A stretch of DNA of 64,000 nucleotides from the NCBI RefSeq assembly GCF_003345525.1, contig NZ_QQNH01000010.1:1-64000 (forward strand), written 5' to 3'. How positions within the stretch are numbered: position 1 is the stretch's first letter; each line of letters opens with the position of its first letter. This document shows, piece by piece, positions 14,547 through 23,277 of this stretch. The position numbers were made by a program, and so were the translations under genes. Source of the stretch: Pelagibacterium lacus (GTDB taxonomy: Bacteria > Pseudomonadota > Alphaproteobacteria > Rhizobiales > Devosiaceae). The notes below the pieces were generated by a model, which was not told the DNA's origin, did no database searches, and was given only the letters and a program-made list of their open reading frames with translations.

Positions 14547-15790
14547 CACCGGCCGCGCGCGGGGATGTCGCGGTCATCGGCGGCGGCATGGTCGGGCTGG
14601 CCTCCGCGCTCCAATTGCAGCGGCGGGGGAGAACCGTCACCCTCATCGATCCCGGCGATCCCCTGGGCCGCGCCTCCTATGGCAATGCCGGCGTCATCAG
14701 CCGGGGCTCGATCTTTCCCGTCGCCGGCCCCGGGCTGATCTCCAAGCTCCCCGGCTACGGCCTCGGCCGCAGCGTCGCCGTGCGGGTCAACTATCGCTCC
14801 CTGCCGCGCATGGCCGGCTGGGTCCGGCATTTCCTCGCCGCCTGCAACGAAGCTTCATGGCTCGCCGCCGCCGAAGCCCTCGACCCGCTGGTGCGCACCG
14901 CGCTCGACCATCACATGGCGCTGGCGGACGAACTGGGCACGCGGCATCACTATCGCCAGACCGGCTTCCTGCGCCTCTATCGCCAGTCGGGTTCGCTCGC
15001 CTCCGCAAAGCGCGAACGTTCGGTCCTGGCGCGGTTCGGGATCGAGGCTGAGCCGCTCGACGCGGCCGGCATCGCCGCCTTGGAGCCGGGCCTCGCCGAC
15101 CGCTATGCGGAGGGGTTGCATTTCACCCAATCCGCCTCGGTGGACGATCCCGGCGCCATCGTCGCCGCACTATATGCGGCATTCACCGCAAGTGCAGGGC
15201 ACATAGCCGCGCACGTCACCGATATTAGGCCAACAAACGACGATGTTGAGCTCACCATCGGGGGGGAAACCCATCGCTTCGCCCAGGTGGTGGTGGCGGC
15301 GGGCGTCCATTCGGCCAGCCTCGCCCGCGCCCTCGGCGACCGCATTCCCCTGGTCGGGGAGCGGGGATATCACCGCCTCGCGCCCTGGACCGGCAATGCC
15401 CGGCTGACCCGCCCGATCTATGATGTTTCCGGGGGTTTCGTCGCCTCGCCCATGGCCGGAGGGGCCCGGATTCTCTCGGGTGTCGAGCTCGCTCTGCCCG
15501 ACGCCCCGGCCGACGAAAGCCAGATCGCGACGGTCCTCGCCGACGCCGCCCGGAGCCTCCCCGTCGACGCCGATGCCGCCGGGCCGGTCTGGATGGGCAG
15601 CCGCCCCTCCACCCCCGACAGCCTGCCGGTCATCGGCTTCTCCCGCGCCAGCCGCTCGGTGGTTTACGCCTTCGGGCACGGCCATATCGGCTTCGCCAAC
15701 GGCCCCGCCACCGGCCTCGCTGTCGCCGCTCTGCTTGCCGGCGAGACGCCGGACTTTCCGATTAAGCCCTTCTCGCCACAGCGTTTTTAG
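14543..15790 (+). CDS. FAD-dependent oxidoreductase, DadA (D-amino-acid dehydrogenase)-like
   Basis: This DAO-family flavoprotein of about 415 aa has the dinucleotide-binding motif VAVIGGGMVGLASALQLQ near its N-terminus. Its C-terminal segment GSRPSTPDSLPVIGFS then YAFGHGHIGFANGPATG is typical of DadA-type enzymes that oxidise D-amino acids to 2-oxo acids. The GTG at 14543, overlapping the dapB-like stop, is the likely start; an ATG at 14507 inside that gene is also in frame. Coupling to the DapB-like reductase suggests that one makes the imine the other uses (inference). It ends tail-to-tail with the SDR gene, their stop codons overlapping. Confidence 0.8.
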   Translation: MTPAARGDVAVIGGGMVGLASALQLQRRGRTVTLIDPGDPLGRASYGNAGVISRGSIFPVAGPGLISKLPGYGLGRSVAVRVNYRSLPRMAGWVRHFLAACNEASWLAAAEALDPLVRTALDHHMALADELGTRHHYRQTGFLRLYRQSGSLASAKRERSVLARFGIEAEPLDAAGIAALEPGLADRYAEGLHFTQSASVDDPGAIVAALYAAFTASAGHIAAHVTDIRPTNDDVELTIGGETHRFAQVVVAAGVHSASLARALGDRIPLVGERGYHRLAPWTGNARLTRPIYDVSGGFVASPMAGGARILSGVELALPDAPADESQIATVLADAARSLPVDADAAGPVWMGSRPSTPDSLPVIGFSRASRSVVYAFGHGHIGFANGPATGLAVAALLAGETPDFPIKPFSPQRF

Positions 15791-16560
15791 GGCAGCAGCA
15801 GACCCCCGTCCACATGCAGGATCTGGCCTGTGACCTGCCGCGCGCCGGGGCTCGCCAGATAGGCCACGGCCTCCGCGATGTCGATCGGCTCGGCGACCCG
15901 GCCGGTCGGGGTGATGGCCGCGGTGCGATCCATCGCCTTGGGCGAAGTGGCCGTATGGCCGCCCGTATCCTTGCGGGTAAAGCCCGGCGCGACGCAATTG
16001 ACGGTGACGTCATCGGGGCCGAGCTGCACCGCCAGCGCTTTGGCCAGCGCCTCCAGCGCCGCCTTGGCGGCCGAGGAGGCGGGGAACAGCATGTCGCCGG
16101 TGCCATAGGCATGGGCAACGAAGGAACTGATGGCGATCACCCGCCCGCCAGGACTGGCCAGCAGGTCGGGCAGGGCGGCCTCGACCAGCCGGAAGAAAGC
16201 CAGCGGAATGATCTCGAACGCCGCCCGCAGCTCGGCCTCGGTCATCTCCCCGAAGCGGGATTTGTGGGCCACGCCGGCATTGCTGACCAGAACGTCCACC
16301 GCTCCGAAGCTGTCCCGCGCCGCGTCGATGACCGAAGCCGCCGTCTCGGGTGCCGCCAGATCGCCCAGATGCAGCGCGACCTCCGCGCCCAGGGCCCGGC
16401 ATTCCGCCGCCACGGCTTCGAGACCATGCCGGTTTCCGCGCGTGTGGAGCAGAAGGGCCGTATTTTCCGCGGCGAGGCGCCGGGCCGTGGCGGCCCCGAT
16501 GCCGCTGCCGGCTCCGGTGATGACGATGACTTTGCGGGACCTCGAGGCCGGCATGCGCAC
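15787..16560 (-). CDS. Short-chain dehydrogenase/reductase with atypical active site
   Basis: This 257-aa Rossmann protein has TGAGSGIGAATARRL, the NAG motif in VSNAGVAHK and the C-terminal HVDGG typical of SDRs. The catalytic YxxxK is altered: at the expected place the sequence reads FPASSAAK, so the Lys is kept but Ser stands where Tyr should be, with a few extra residues between the catalytic Ser and Lys. It could be a weak or non-redox SDR, or use another residue. It starts 13 bp after the TauE-like gene on the same strand, probably one operon. The substrate is unknown. Confidence 0.75.
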   Translation of the reverse strand: MRMPASRSRKVIVITGAGSGIGAATARRLAAENTALLLHTRGNRHGLEAVAAECRALGAEVALHLGDLAAPETAASVIDAARDSFGAVDVLVSNAGVAHKSRFGEMTEAELRAAFEIIPLAFFRLVEAALPDLLASPGGRVIAISSFVAHAYGTGDMLFPASSAAKAALEALAKALAVQLGPDDVTVNCVAPGFTRKDTGGHTATSPKAMDRTAAITPTGRVAEPIDIAEAVAYLASPGARQVTGQILHVDGGLLLP

Positions 16561-16573
16561 CCCCTTTTTGCGA

Positions 16574-17353
16574 TCAGAACAGGAATTCGCGGGCGACCAG
16601 CAACAGTGCGCTCGCGGTGGAAACGGTGAGGACCACCACCCTGACCTTGCCCTTGTCGACCAGCATCCGCCCCCAATTGGAAAAGACGAAGCCGATCATG
16701 GCGAATGGCAGCAGCAGCAGGCCCAGCAGGATTGCCGACCAGCTGACCATGCCGCCGGCGGCCAGCGCCAGGACGGAAATGAACGAGCCGAAGACGAAGA
16801 AGGCGCTCAGGGTCGCGCGCATGACCGGGCCCTTGGAATGCTGGTAGGGAATGGTCATCGGCGGCGCGCCGATGGAGGTCAGCGTGCCCATGAAACCCGA
16901 AACGCTGCCCGCCACGAACAGCGTTCTGGGATTGGCCTCTATCTTGAGACCCAGGAGACTCAGCGCCACGGCGAGCAGGACCAATCCGGCAAACAGCGTG
17001 GAATAGGTTCCCTGATCGAGAAGTCCGAGGCAGAATACCGCGAGGCCCGAGGCGATGGTGCGGCCGACAAGCGCCGCCGTCAGCCCCTTGCGGTCGATTT
17101 CGTCGCGCTCGCGAATGGCGCCCACGATGCACACCGCCACGGCCAGCAACAGCATGGGCACCGGCACGAAGGCCGGATCGATCAGCGCCAATATGGGCGC
17201 CGCCACCATGTTGAAGCCGAAGCCGGTGGAGCCCTGGATCGTTCCGGCCGCGATGACGGTGACAATGGCCAGCCCGATCAATGGCCATTCGAGGGCGGAG
17301 AAAATAAACACTGCGGGCAACTCGGCGAGACAGGTGATTCCAACCGCCATCAT
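16574..17353 (-). CDS. TauE/SafE-family membrane exporter
   Basis: This 259-aa integral membrane protein has about eight hydrophobic segments and the TauE/SafE motif QGSTGFGFNMVAAPIL near residue 40, repeated in weaker form as GSVSGFMGTLTSIGAPPM. Family members export sulfite, sulfoacetate or other organic anions; the substrate cannot be assigned. It is the first gene of a two-gene operon with the SDR and is divergent from the first ABC binding-protein gene. Confidence 0.8.
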   Translation of the reverse strand: MMAVGITCLAELPAVFIFSALEWPLIGLAIVTVIAAGTIQGSTGFGFNMVAAPILALIDPAFVPVPMLLLAVAVCIVGAIRERDEIDRKGLTAALVGRTIASGLAVFCLGLLDQGTYSTLFAGLVLLAVALSLLGLKIEANPRTLFVAGSVSGFMGTLTSIGAPPMTIPYQHSKGPVMRATLSAFFVFGSFISVLALAAGGMVSWSAILLGLLLLPFAMIGFVFSNWGRMLVDKGKVRVVVLTVSTASALLLVAREFLF

Positions 17354-17493
17354 TGCGGGCCGGGCCCCGGATTGAAAGGTGTCATCTCGACGAAACCACG
17401 CGTCAATTCGACATTATGGCGGCGCGGGGGCGCGAAATGTTCGGTCTGTGGCGGCGTGGAGCGCAACCGGGGTCGAATGCCGGCCCAGCGCCG

Positions 17494-17522
17494 TTGACAA
17501 TTTTCCGACCCTTGCAAAGACT
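17494..17522 (+). promoter_or_regulatory. Putative promoter of the first binding-protein gene
   Basis: TTGACA (17494-17499) is followed after 17 bp by AAGACT. The identical hexamer pair and spacing recurs before the paralogous gene at 20763-20791, which supports a real shared promoter. The -10 is not close to the textbook consensus. Confidence 0.45.
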
Positions 17523-17596
17523 ACGGGGCGAGGTGTGCCGGACCGGGCGTCCGGCACCGAAAACAAAAATCGCTCAACAAAGGGGTAGGTCAGGAT

Positions 17597-19081
17597 ATGA
17601 ACACCAAGTTCGCACTCTTGCTGGCGGGAACGGCGCTCAGCCTTTCGCTCGGCGTGGCGGCACCGGCATTTGCGCAATCCATCACCATTGCCATCGGCTC
17701 GGAACCGTCGACACTCGACCCGCATCTGCGCGACGATGGCGGCGAGCGGCAGGTCAACGACAACATCTATGAAACGCTGATGGCGCGCACGCCCGACGCC
17801 GAGCTCGTGCCCGGCCTCGCCGCTGCCGAGCCGACCCAGGTCGACGAGACGACATGGGAAATCAAGCTGCGCGAGGGCATCACCTTCCACAATGGCGAGC
17901 CGTTCAACGCGGATTCGGTGGTCGCCAGCGTGGAGCGGATGATCGATCCCGCCACCAATTCCGAACAGATGGCCTATTTCGGCACCATCGCCGGGGCGGA
18001 AAAGGTCGATGACTATACCGTCCACATTCTCACCACCGGTCCTGATCCGATCCTGCCCTCGCGCATGTACTGGCTGAAGATGATTCCGCCGGTCTATGCG
18101 CAGGAAGGCGATCTGGCGGCTGCTCCGGTCGGAACCGGGCCCTACAAGTTCGTATCCTGGAACCGCGGCGACACCATCGCGCTGGAGGCCAACGAGGACT
18201 ATTGGGACGGCGCCCCGCAGATCGACGACGTGACCTATCGCTTCGTGGGCGAAGCGGGCACCCGGCTCTCGGGCCTCATGGCGGGCGAATTCGACATCAT
18301 CACCAACCTGCTGCCCGAATTCACCACGGCGGTTCCCAAATTCGCCGCCGTCGAAGGGCTGGAGACCTCGGTCTTCGTGCTCGGCATCGATAACGAGCTC
18401 ACCTCCGACCCACTGGTGCGCGAGGCGCTCAATCTTGCCATCGACAGGGAGGCCATGGTCGAAAGCCTGTTCGCCGGCTACGCAACCATCGCGCAGGGCC
18501 ATCACATCAATCCGCGCGCCTTCGGGTTCAACGATTCGCTCGAGAGCTATGCTTACGATCCGGAGCGGGCGCGGCAGTTGATCGAGGAGGCCGGGGCGAC
18601 CGGGAAGACTCTGCAGGTGATCGGCGAATCCGGCCGCTGGCTCAAGGATCGCGAGCAGATCGAAACCGTGGCCGGCTATTGGTCGCAGACTGGGCTTGCG
18701 GTGGACGTGCAGATCCAGGAATTCTCGCAATACCTCGACAGCCTGATGGGCGATGGCCCGCGGCCGGACTCGATCTTCATCGCCAACTCGAACGAGTTGC
18801 TCGATGCCGATCGTGAAGGCTCCTACATCTACCACATGGACGGCGCCGCATCGTCGAACTCCGACGCGGAGATGGCGGCCCTGATCGACGAGGCACGCGA
18901 GACGACCGATGTGGAGGCCCGTCAGGCGCTTTATGACGAGGTCTTCCAGCACGCGCACGATCTCAACTACACGGTGCCGCTGTTCAACCTGCAGGACATT
19001 TACGGCATGTCCACGCGCATGGAATGGCAGCCCCGGACGGACGCCAAAATGCTGATCAAGGAAATGACGGTCAGCGAATAG
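17597..19081 (+). CDS. ABC transporter substrate-binding protein, family 5 (DppA/OppA type), copy 1
   Basis: This 494-aa periplasmic binding protein has a Sec signal peptide (cleavage near AFA-QS, residue 26/27) and the SBP family 5 layout: GSEPSTLDPHLRD at the start, TGPYKFVSW and ALNLAIDRE in the body. It binds peptides, opines or similar amino-acid conjugates for the permease encoded at 22.4-26.3 kb. A close paralogue is encoded at 20850; long blocks match exactly (for example DDGGERQVNDNIYE), so it is a recent or selected duplication. A GC hairpin 15 bp after the stop may stabilise its mRNA. Confidence 0.9.
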   Translation: MNTKFALLLAGTALSLSLGVAAPAFAQSITIAIGSEPSTLDPHLRDDGGERQVNDNIYETLMARTPDAELVPGLAAAEPTQVDETTWEIKLREGITFHNGEPFNADSVVASVERMIDPATNSEQMAYFGTIAGAEKVDDYTVHILTTGPDPILPSRMYWLKMIPPVYAQEGDLAAAPVGTGPYKFVSWNRGDTIALEANEDYWDGAPQIDDVTYRFVGEAGTRLSGLMAGEFDIITNLLPEFTTAVPKFAAVEGLETSVFVLGIDNELTSDPLVREALNLAIDREAMVESLFAGYATIAQGHHINPRAFGFNDSLESYAYDPERARQLIEEAGATGKTLQVIGESGRWLKDREQIETVAGYWSQTGLAVDVQIQEFSQYLDSLMGDGPRPDSIFIANSNELLDADREGSYIYHMDGAASSNSDAEMAALIDEARETTDVEARQALYDEVFQHAHDLNYTVPLFNLQDIYGMSTRMEWQPRTDAKMLIKEMTVSE

Positions 19082-19096
19082 TCCTGACGCCATCAT

Positions 19097-19120
19097 GCCG
19101 CCTGCCCACGGGCAGGCGGC
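19097..19120 (+). terminator. Intercistronic hairpin after binding protein 1
   Basis: GCCGCCTGCC and GGCAGGCGGC form a 10-bp GC stem around a 4-nt loop, without a T-run. Such hairpins behind binding-protein genes usually protect the 3' end or attenuate read-through. Confidence 0.6.
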
Positions 19121-19134
19121 TCGGGGTTCGATCA

Positions 19135-19317
19135 ATGACTTCAGATACCGATTTCGGCCCGCGCCTGCGCGCCGTAACGCCGCCGCCTGAAATGTCTCCG
19201 CGCGAAGCGGAGGAATTCCAGGCAGGGCTCGCGATCATCGACGACATCGTCGCGCGCCTCCGGCTGCTTGATCCCGGCGGGAAGCAGGCGCGGCAGGCCG
19301 ACGAGCACGCATCATGA
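19135..19317 (+). CDS. Small GatC/AtzG-like amidase partner (60 aa)
   Basis: This 60-aa ORF begins with ATG at 19135 and ends in an ATGA overlap with the amidase start at 19314, the usual sign of subunit coupling. Its sequence (RLRAVTPPPEMSPREAEEF then a single long helix LAIIDDIVARLRLLD) resembles the short helical partners that wrap amidase-signature enzymes, such as GatC of GatCAB or AtzG of the AtzEG complex. Homology is too short to prove by eye. It could also be a species-specific small protein. If real, the amidase would be a two-subunit enzyme. Confidence 0.55.
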   Translation: MTSDTDFGPRLRAVTPPPEMSPREAEEFQAGLAIIDDIVARLRLLDPGGKQARQADEHAS

Positions 19318-20711
19318 GCCGCGCCTGGGAAACCCTGAGTATTCGCGAACTCGCGGAGGCGGTGAGGGCCGGGGCGGTCAGTGCCGAAGTGGTCACGGCG
19401 CATTTTCTCGAGCGTATTACGCGTTTCGATGGCGACCTTCATGGGTACAATCATGTCGATGCGCAGGGCGCCATGGACGCGGCCCGAGCGCTCGATAAAG
19501 CGCTGGCCGACGGCCTGGTCCCGGGCCCGCTTTGCGGTGTTCCGTTGTCGATCAAGGACATTGCCGATGTGGCGGGTCTCCCGGCCACTGGAGCCTCGGC
19601 CTCGCGTCAAGGGCGCATCGCCGAAAGGGACGCGCCGGCCGTGGTGCGCCTTCGCGGGGCAGGAGCGATCATCCTGGGCAAGGCCAATTGCCATGAGTTG
19701 GCTTTTGGCGGGCCATCCTACGATCTGCCTTTCCCGCCGGCGAGCAATCCGTGGAAGGCGGGGCATTTTCCGGGTGGGTCGTCGAGCGGGTCCGGCGTGA
19801 CCGTGGGGGCCGGGCTCTGTCTCGGTTCGCTGGCCACCGATACCGCCGGCTCCATCAGGCTGCCGGCCACCATGTGCGGCGTTTTTGGCCTCAAGCCCAC
19901 CCGAGGAGCGGTGCCGCTGGAGGGTGTCGCGGACTTGGCGCCGTCGATGGACAATGCCGGGCCGATCGCCGCGACGGTCGAGGATTGCGCCATTCTCTTT
20001 GCGGTGATGAGCGGGGAGCCGGTTCCCAGACCGGCCACGCCCAAGGCGCTGGGCAAATTGTCCATCGGCGTCCCCGCGGGTCGCTGGGGCATAGTCGATC
20101 GTCTCGATGGCGATGTCGCCGCCGCCTGGGAAACTGCGCTGGCCGCGGTCTCGGCGGCGGGCGGAACGGTTGTCGAGCTCGATCTTCCCCCGCTGCCCGA
20201 TATCCATGCGGCGGCCACCGTGGTCATGATGCACGAGGTCGCCGGCGTCCATGCCGCCGATGTGCGGGCCTGCTTCGACCGCTATGGGGAAATCTTCCGC
20301 GGGCGCGTGCTGGTCGGTGAGGCCATAAGGGAGGACGATCTCGCTCTGGCGCTGCGGTTGCGCGCGCAGATGTCGGGAGTGCTCGAAGCGGCTTTGGGGA
20401 GCGTCGATGCCATGCTGCTTCCCGGTGCCCTGGCCCCGGCCGGCATGCTGGGCGCCGTCAACAAATACTACTTCATGAAGGACCCCATTCCCAACATCGT
20501 CGCCAATTTCACGGGGCATCCTTCCCTCGCCTTTCCGGCCGGCCTGTCGGCGGCTGGGCTCCCAATTGGCCTGCAACTCATGGGCGCCATGGGGCGTGAC
20601 AGGGCGATCATGGATGTGGCCGCTTCCCTCGTGGGCGCACATCCCGTCTGGACGCCGCGGCCGGCTGAATATTTCTCCGCACAGCATGAACCGCGCCGGG
20701 ACCATATATGA
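19314..20711 (+). CDS. Amidase-signature-family hydrolase
   Basis: This 465-aa amidase has the Ser-cisSer-Lys triad: K81 in PLSIKDIADV, the GGSSSGS loop (154-160) supplying the bridging Ser, and nucleophile S180 in TDTAGSIRLPA. Relatives hydrolyse amides, ureas or act as GatA. A housekeeping GatA is unlikely because the gene sits between two copies of an importer binding protein and lacks GatB. It probably cleaves an amide brought in by that importer (inference). The preceding small ORF overlaps its start and may encode its partner subunit. Confidence 0.85.
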   Translation: MSRAWETLSIRELAEAVRAGAVSAEVVTAHFLERITRFDGDLHGYNHVDAQGAMDAARALDKALADGLVPGPLCGVPLSIKDIADVAGLPATGASASRQGRIAERDAPAVVRLRGAGAIILGKANCHELAFGGPSYDLPFPPASNPWKAGHFPGGSSSGSGVTVGAGLCLGSLATDTAGSIRLPATMCGVFGLKPTRGAVPLEGVADLAPSMDNAGPIAATVEDCAILFAVMSGEPVPRPATPKALGKLSIGVPAGRWGIVDRLDGDVAAAWETALAAVSAAGGTVVELDLPPLPDIHAAATVVMMHEVAGVHAADVRACFDRYGEIFRGRVLVGEAIREDDLALALRLRAQMSGVLEAALGSVDAMLLPGALAPAGMLGAVNKYYFMKDPIPNIVANFTGHPSLAFPAGLSAAGLPIGLQLMGAMGRDRAIMDVAASLVGAHPVWTPRPAEYFSAQHEPRRDHI

Positions 20712-20762
20712 CAAATCGTCGTCGCATGGTGACGGATTGACGGAATGGCGAAAATCGCCGCG

Positions 20763-20791
20763 TTGACAATCGATGTGGCGGGATCAAGACT
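20763..20791 (+). promoter_or_regulatory. Putative promoter of the second binding-protein gene
   Basis: TTGACA (20763-20768), 17 bp, then AAGACT (20786-20791), identical in hexamers and spacing to the element before the first copy at 17494-17522. It lies about 60 bp before the start codon. Confidence 0.45.
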
Positions 20792-20849
20792 TCTCGTGGG
20801 TGCGCAGTGACATCGTTGTAAAAACGACCCGCACCTTGGGAGGACATCT

Positions 20850-22337
20850 ATGAACACCATAATGCGTGCCTTGCTCGCAACCACGGCCTTTGTCGGGGTT
20901 TTCGGCGTCGTCACCGGATATGCCCAGGCGCAATCCATCGCCATCGGCATCGGGTCCGAGCCGTCCACACTCGATCCGCAATTGCGCGACGACGGCGGCG
21001 AGCGCCAGGTCAATGACAATATCTACGAGGCCTTGCTGGCGCGTACGCCCCAGGGCGACATCGTGCCGGGCCTGGCCCTCGACCTGCCCACCCAGATCGA
21101 CGATACCACCTGGGAATTTGCGCTGCGCGAGGGGATCAGCTTCCACAATGGCGAGCCCTTCAACGCCGACGCCGTGGTGGCCAGCATCGAGCGGGCCGTC
21201 GATCCGGAGAACGCTTCCGAGCAACTGGCCTATTTCGGAACCGTTACGGGAGCCGAGAAGGTCGACGATTTCACCGTTCGGGTGTTCACGGACGGTCCCG
21301 ATCCGGCGCTGCCCTCGCGCATGTACTGGATGAAAATGGTGCCGCCGGTCCATGCGGCCGAGGGCGATATCGCCGAGGAACCAGTGGGGACGGGGCCCTA
21401 CAAATTCGTGTCCTGGGATCGCGGCAGCACGATCACGCTCGAAGCCAATGAGGACTATTGGGACGGGGCACCCGATATCGAGGATGTGACCATCCGATTC
21501 ATCGTCGAGCCGGGCACCCGCCTGTCCGGCCTTATGGCCGGCGAGCTCGATGTCATCGTCTACCTTCTGCCAGAATTTGCGGCATCGGTGCCCCAGCATG
21601 CGGTGGTGGGCGGCCTCGAGACCTCGGTGATCATCCTGGCCACCGACAATGACGCCACCTCGGACCCGCGCGTGCGGCAGGCGCTGAACTACGCCATCGA
21701 CCGGCAGACCCTCGCCGACAGCCTGTTCCTGGGCTTTGCCGATGTGGCGAAGGGCCAACTCATCCATCCCGAGGCCTTTGGCTACAACACCAGCCTCGAA
21801 TCCTATCCCTACGATCCCGAGCGGGCGCGGGAGCTGATCGCCGAAGCCGGGGCGGAAGGCACGACCATCGAGCTGATGGGCACGTCCGGTCGCTGGCTCA
21901 AGGATCGTGAACTGGTCGAGGCCATCGGCGCCTACTGGTCAGAAATCGGCCTCAATGTCGATGTCCAGATCGAGGAATTCTCCGCCTATCTGCGGCGTCT
22001 CTTCGATATGAACACGCGTCCGGACGCCTATTTCGTCCTCAACTCGAACGAATTGCTGGACGCCGACCGCGAGATGTCCTTTGCTTACGAGGCGGGTCTG
22101 GGTGGCGCATCGAATTCCGACGCGGACCTGACGGCGATGATCGTCGAGGCCCGCAGCGAGGCCGATCTCGAACGCAGGGCTGAACTCTACGACGAGATTA
22201 CCACGATGGTGCACGAACAGGCCTATGATGTTCCCCTGTTCAACCATCAGGACATCTATGGCATGTCGGAAAGGATGATCTGGCAGCCGCGGACGGACGC
22301 CAAGCTGATCATCAACGAAATGTCGGTCAACCAATAG
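20850..22337 (+). CDS. ABC transporter substrate-binding protein, family 5, copy 2
   Basis: This 495-aa paralogue of the protein encoded at 17597 has a signal peptide ending AQA-QS, GSEPSTLDPQLRD, EANEDYWDGAP and the same C-terminal block (WQPRTDAK). It lies directly upstream of the permease genes (19 bp) and is preceded by GGGAGGA, so it is probably the main binding protein of the system. Differences are concentrated in the middle and C-terminal lobes, where specificity lies, suggesting that two related ligands feed one permease. Confidence 0.9.
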   Translation: MNTIMRALLATTAFVGVFGVVTGYAQAQSIAIGIGSEPSTLDPQLRDDGGERQVNDNIYEALLARTPQGDIVPGLALDLPTQIDDTTWEFALREGISFHNGEPFNADAVVASIERAVDPENASEQLAYFGTVTGAEKVDDFTVRVFTDGPDPALPSRMYWMKMVPPVHAAEGDIAEEPVGTGPYKFVSWDRGSTITLEANEDYWDGAPDIEDVTIRFIVEPGTRLSGLMAGELDVIVYLLPEFAASVPQHAVVGGLETSVIILATDNDATSDPRVRQALNYAIDRQTLADSLFLGFADVAKGQLIHPEAFGYNTSLESYPYDPERARELIAEAGAEGTTIELMGTSGRWLKDRELVEAIGAYWSEIGLNVDVQIEEFSAYLRRLFDMNTRPDAYFVLNSNELLDADREMSFAYEAGLGGASNSDADLTAMIVEARSEADLERRAELYDEITTMVHEQAYDVPLFNHQDIYGMSERMIWQPRTDAKLIINEMSVNQ

Positions 22338-22356
22338 CGGCCGAGAGAGGAGTAGC

Positions 22357-23277
22357 GTGGGTTCTTTCATCGTTCGAAGGCTGTGGCACGGTCTCTTGGT
22401 CGTGTTCGGTGTTAGCCTCACCGTGTTTGTTGTGACGCGCCTGTTCGGGGACCCGGTCAGCCTCATGCTGCCGCTCTCGGCCAGCGCCGAGCAAAGGCTG
22501 GCCTTTGCACAGCAGATCGGACTCGACCAGCCCTTGTTCGTACAGTTCCTGCGCTTTCTCGGCGATCTCGCCACGTTCGATTTCGGCCAGAGCCTTTGGC
22601 AACGCCGGCCGGCGATCGAAGTGGTATTCGAGCGCCTGCCCATGACCCTGATGCTGATCGGGGCCGGGCTCGGGACCGCGATCGTCCTCTCCATTCCATT
22701 GGGGATGATCGCGGCCCTGCGGCCGGGCGGCCTCGTCGACCGGATCATCGTCAGCACCGGCTTGCTGGGACTGTCCATGCCCCAGTTCTGGGTGGGGTTG
22801 CTGCTGATCATGGTCTTTGCCGTCCAGCTCAGGCTGTTGCCGACTTCGGGCATGGGTACGCCGATGCATCTCATCCTGCCGGCGGTCACCCTGGCCCTGA
22901 CCCCGCTGGCGCGGTTGACCATGCTGGTGCGCTCGTCGATGATCGACGAGCTCAACCAGCAATATGTGCGCACCGTGAAGGCCAAGGGCCTGCCGTTCAG
23001 CCATATCCTGCGCGTTCATACGCTGCGCAACATCCTTATTTCGTTTCTGACCCTGACCGGGTGGGAGCTGATTTCGACGCTGGCCGGCTATACGGTGGTG
23101 GTGGAAACAGTGTTTGCCTGGCCCGGGCTCGGGCTGACCGCCGTCCAGGCGATCCAGCGCGGCGACCTCTTCCTGATGCAGGCCATCGTCTTCGTCATCG
23201 CCCTGCTGATCGTGCTCATCAACATCGTGCTCGACATCATCTTCAAGATGATCGACCCAAGGATCGACCTCAACTGA
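22357..23277 (+). CDS. ABC transporter permease, DppB type
   Basis: This 306-aa permease has about six membrane segments and the EAA-loop region YVRTVKAKGLPFSHILRVHTLRN that contacts the ATPases. It starts at GTG 22357 after GAGAGAGGAG. It forms the heterodimeric channel with the next gene, whose ATG overlaps this stop (TGATG). Closest to the dipeptide/oligopeptide/nickel group. Confidence 0.9.
   Translation: MGSFIVRRLWHGLLVVFGVSLTVFVVTRLFGDPVSLMLPLSASAEQRLAFAQQIGLDQPLFVQFLRFLGDLATFDFGQSLWQRRPAIEVVFERLPMTLMLIGAGLGTAIVLSIPLGMIAALRPGGLVDRIIVSTGLLGLSMPQFWVGLLLIMVFAVQLRLLPTSGMGTPMHLILPAVTLALTPLARLTMLVRSSMIDELNQQYVRTVKAKGLPFSHILRVHTLRNILISFLTLTGWELISTLAGYTVVVETVFAWPGLGLTAVQAIQRGDLFLMQAIVFVIALLIVLINIVLDIIFKMIDPRIDLN

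Noticed and set aside
17414-19135. 573-aa minus-strand frame opposite binding protein 1
   Set aside because: Antisense to a clear SBP family 5 gene with signal peptide.
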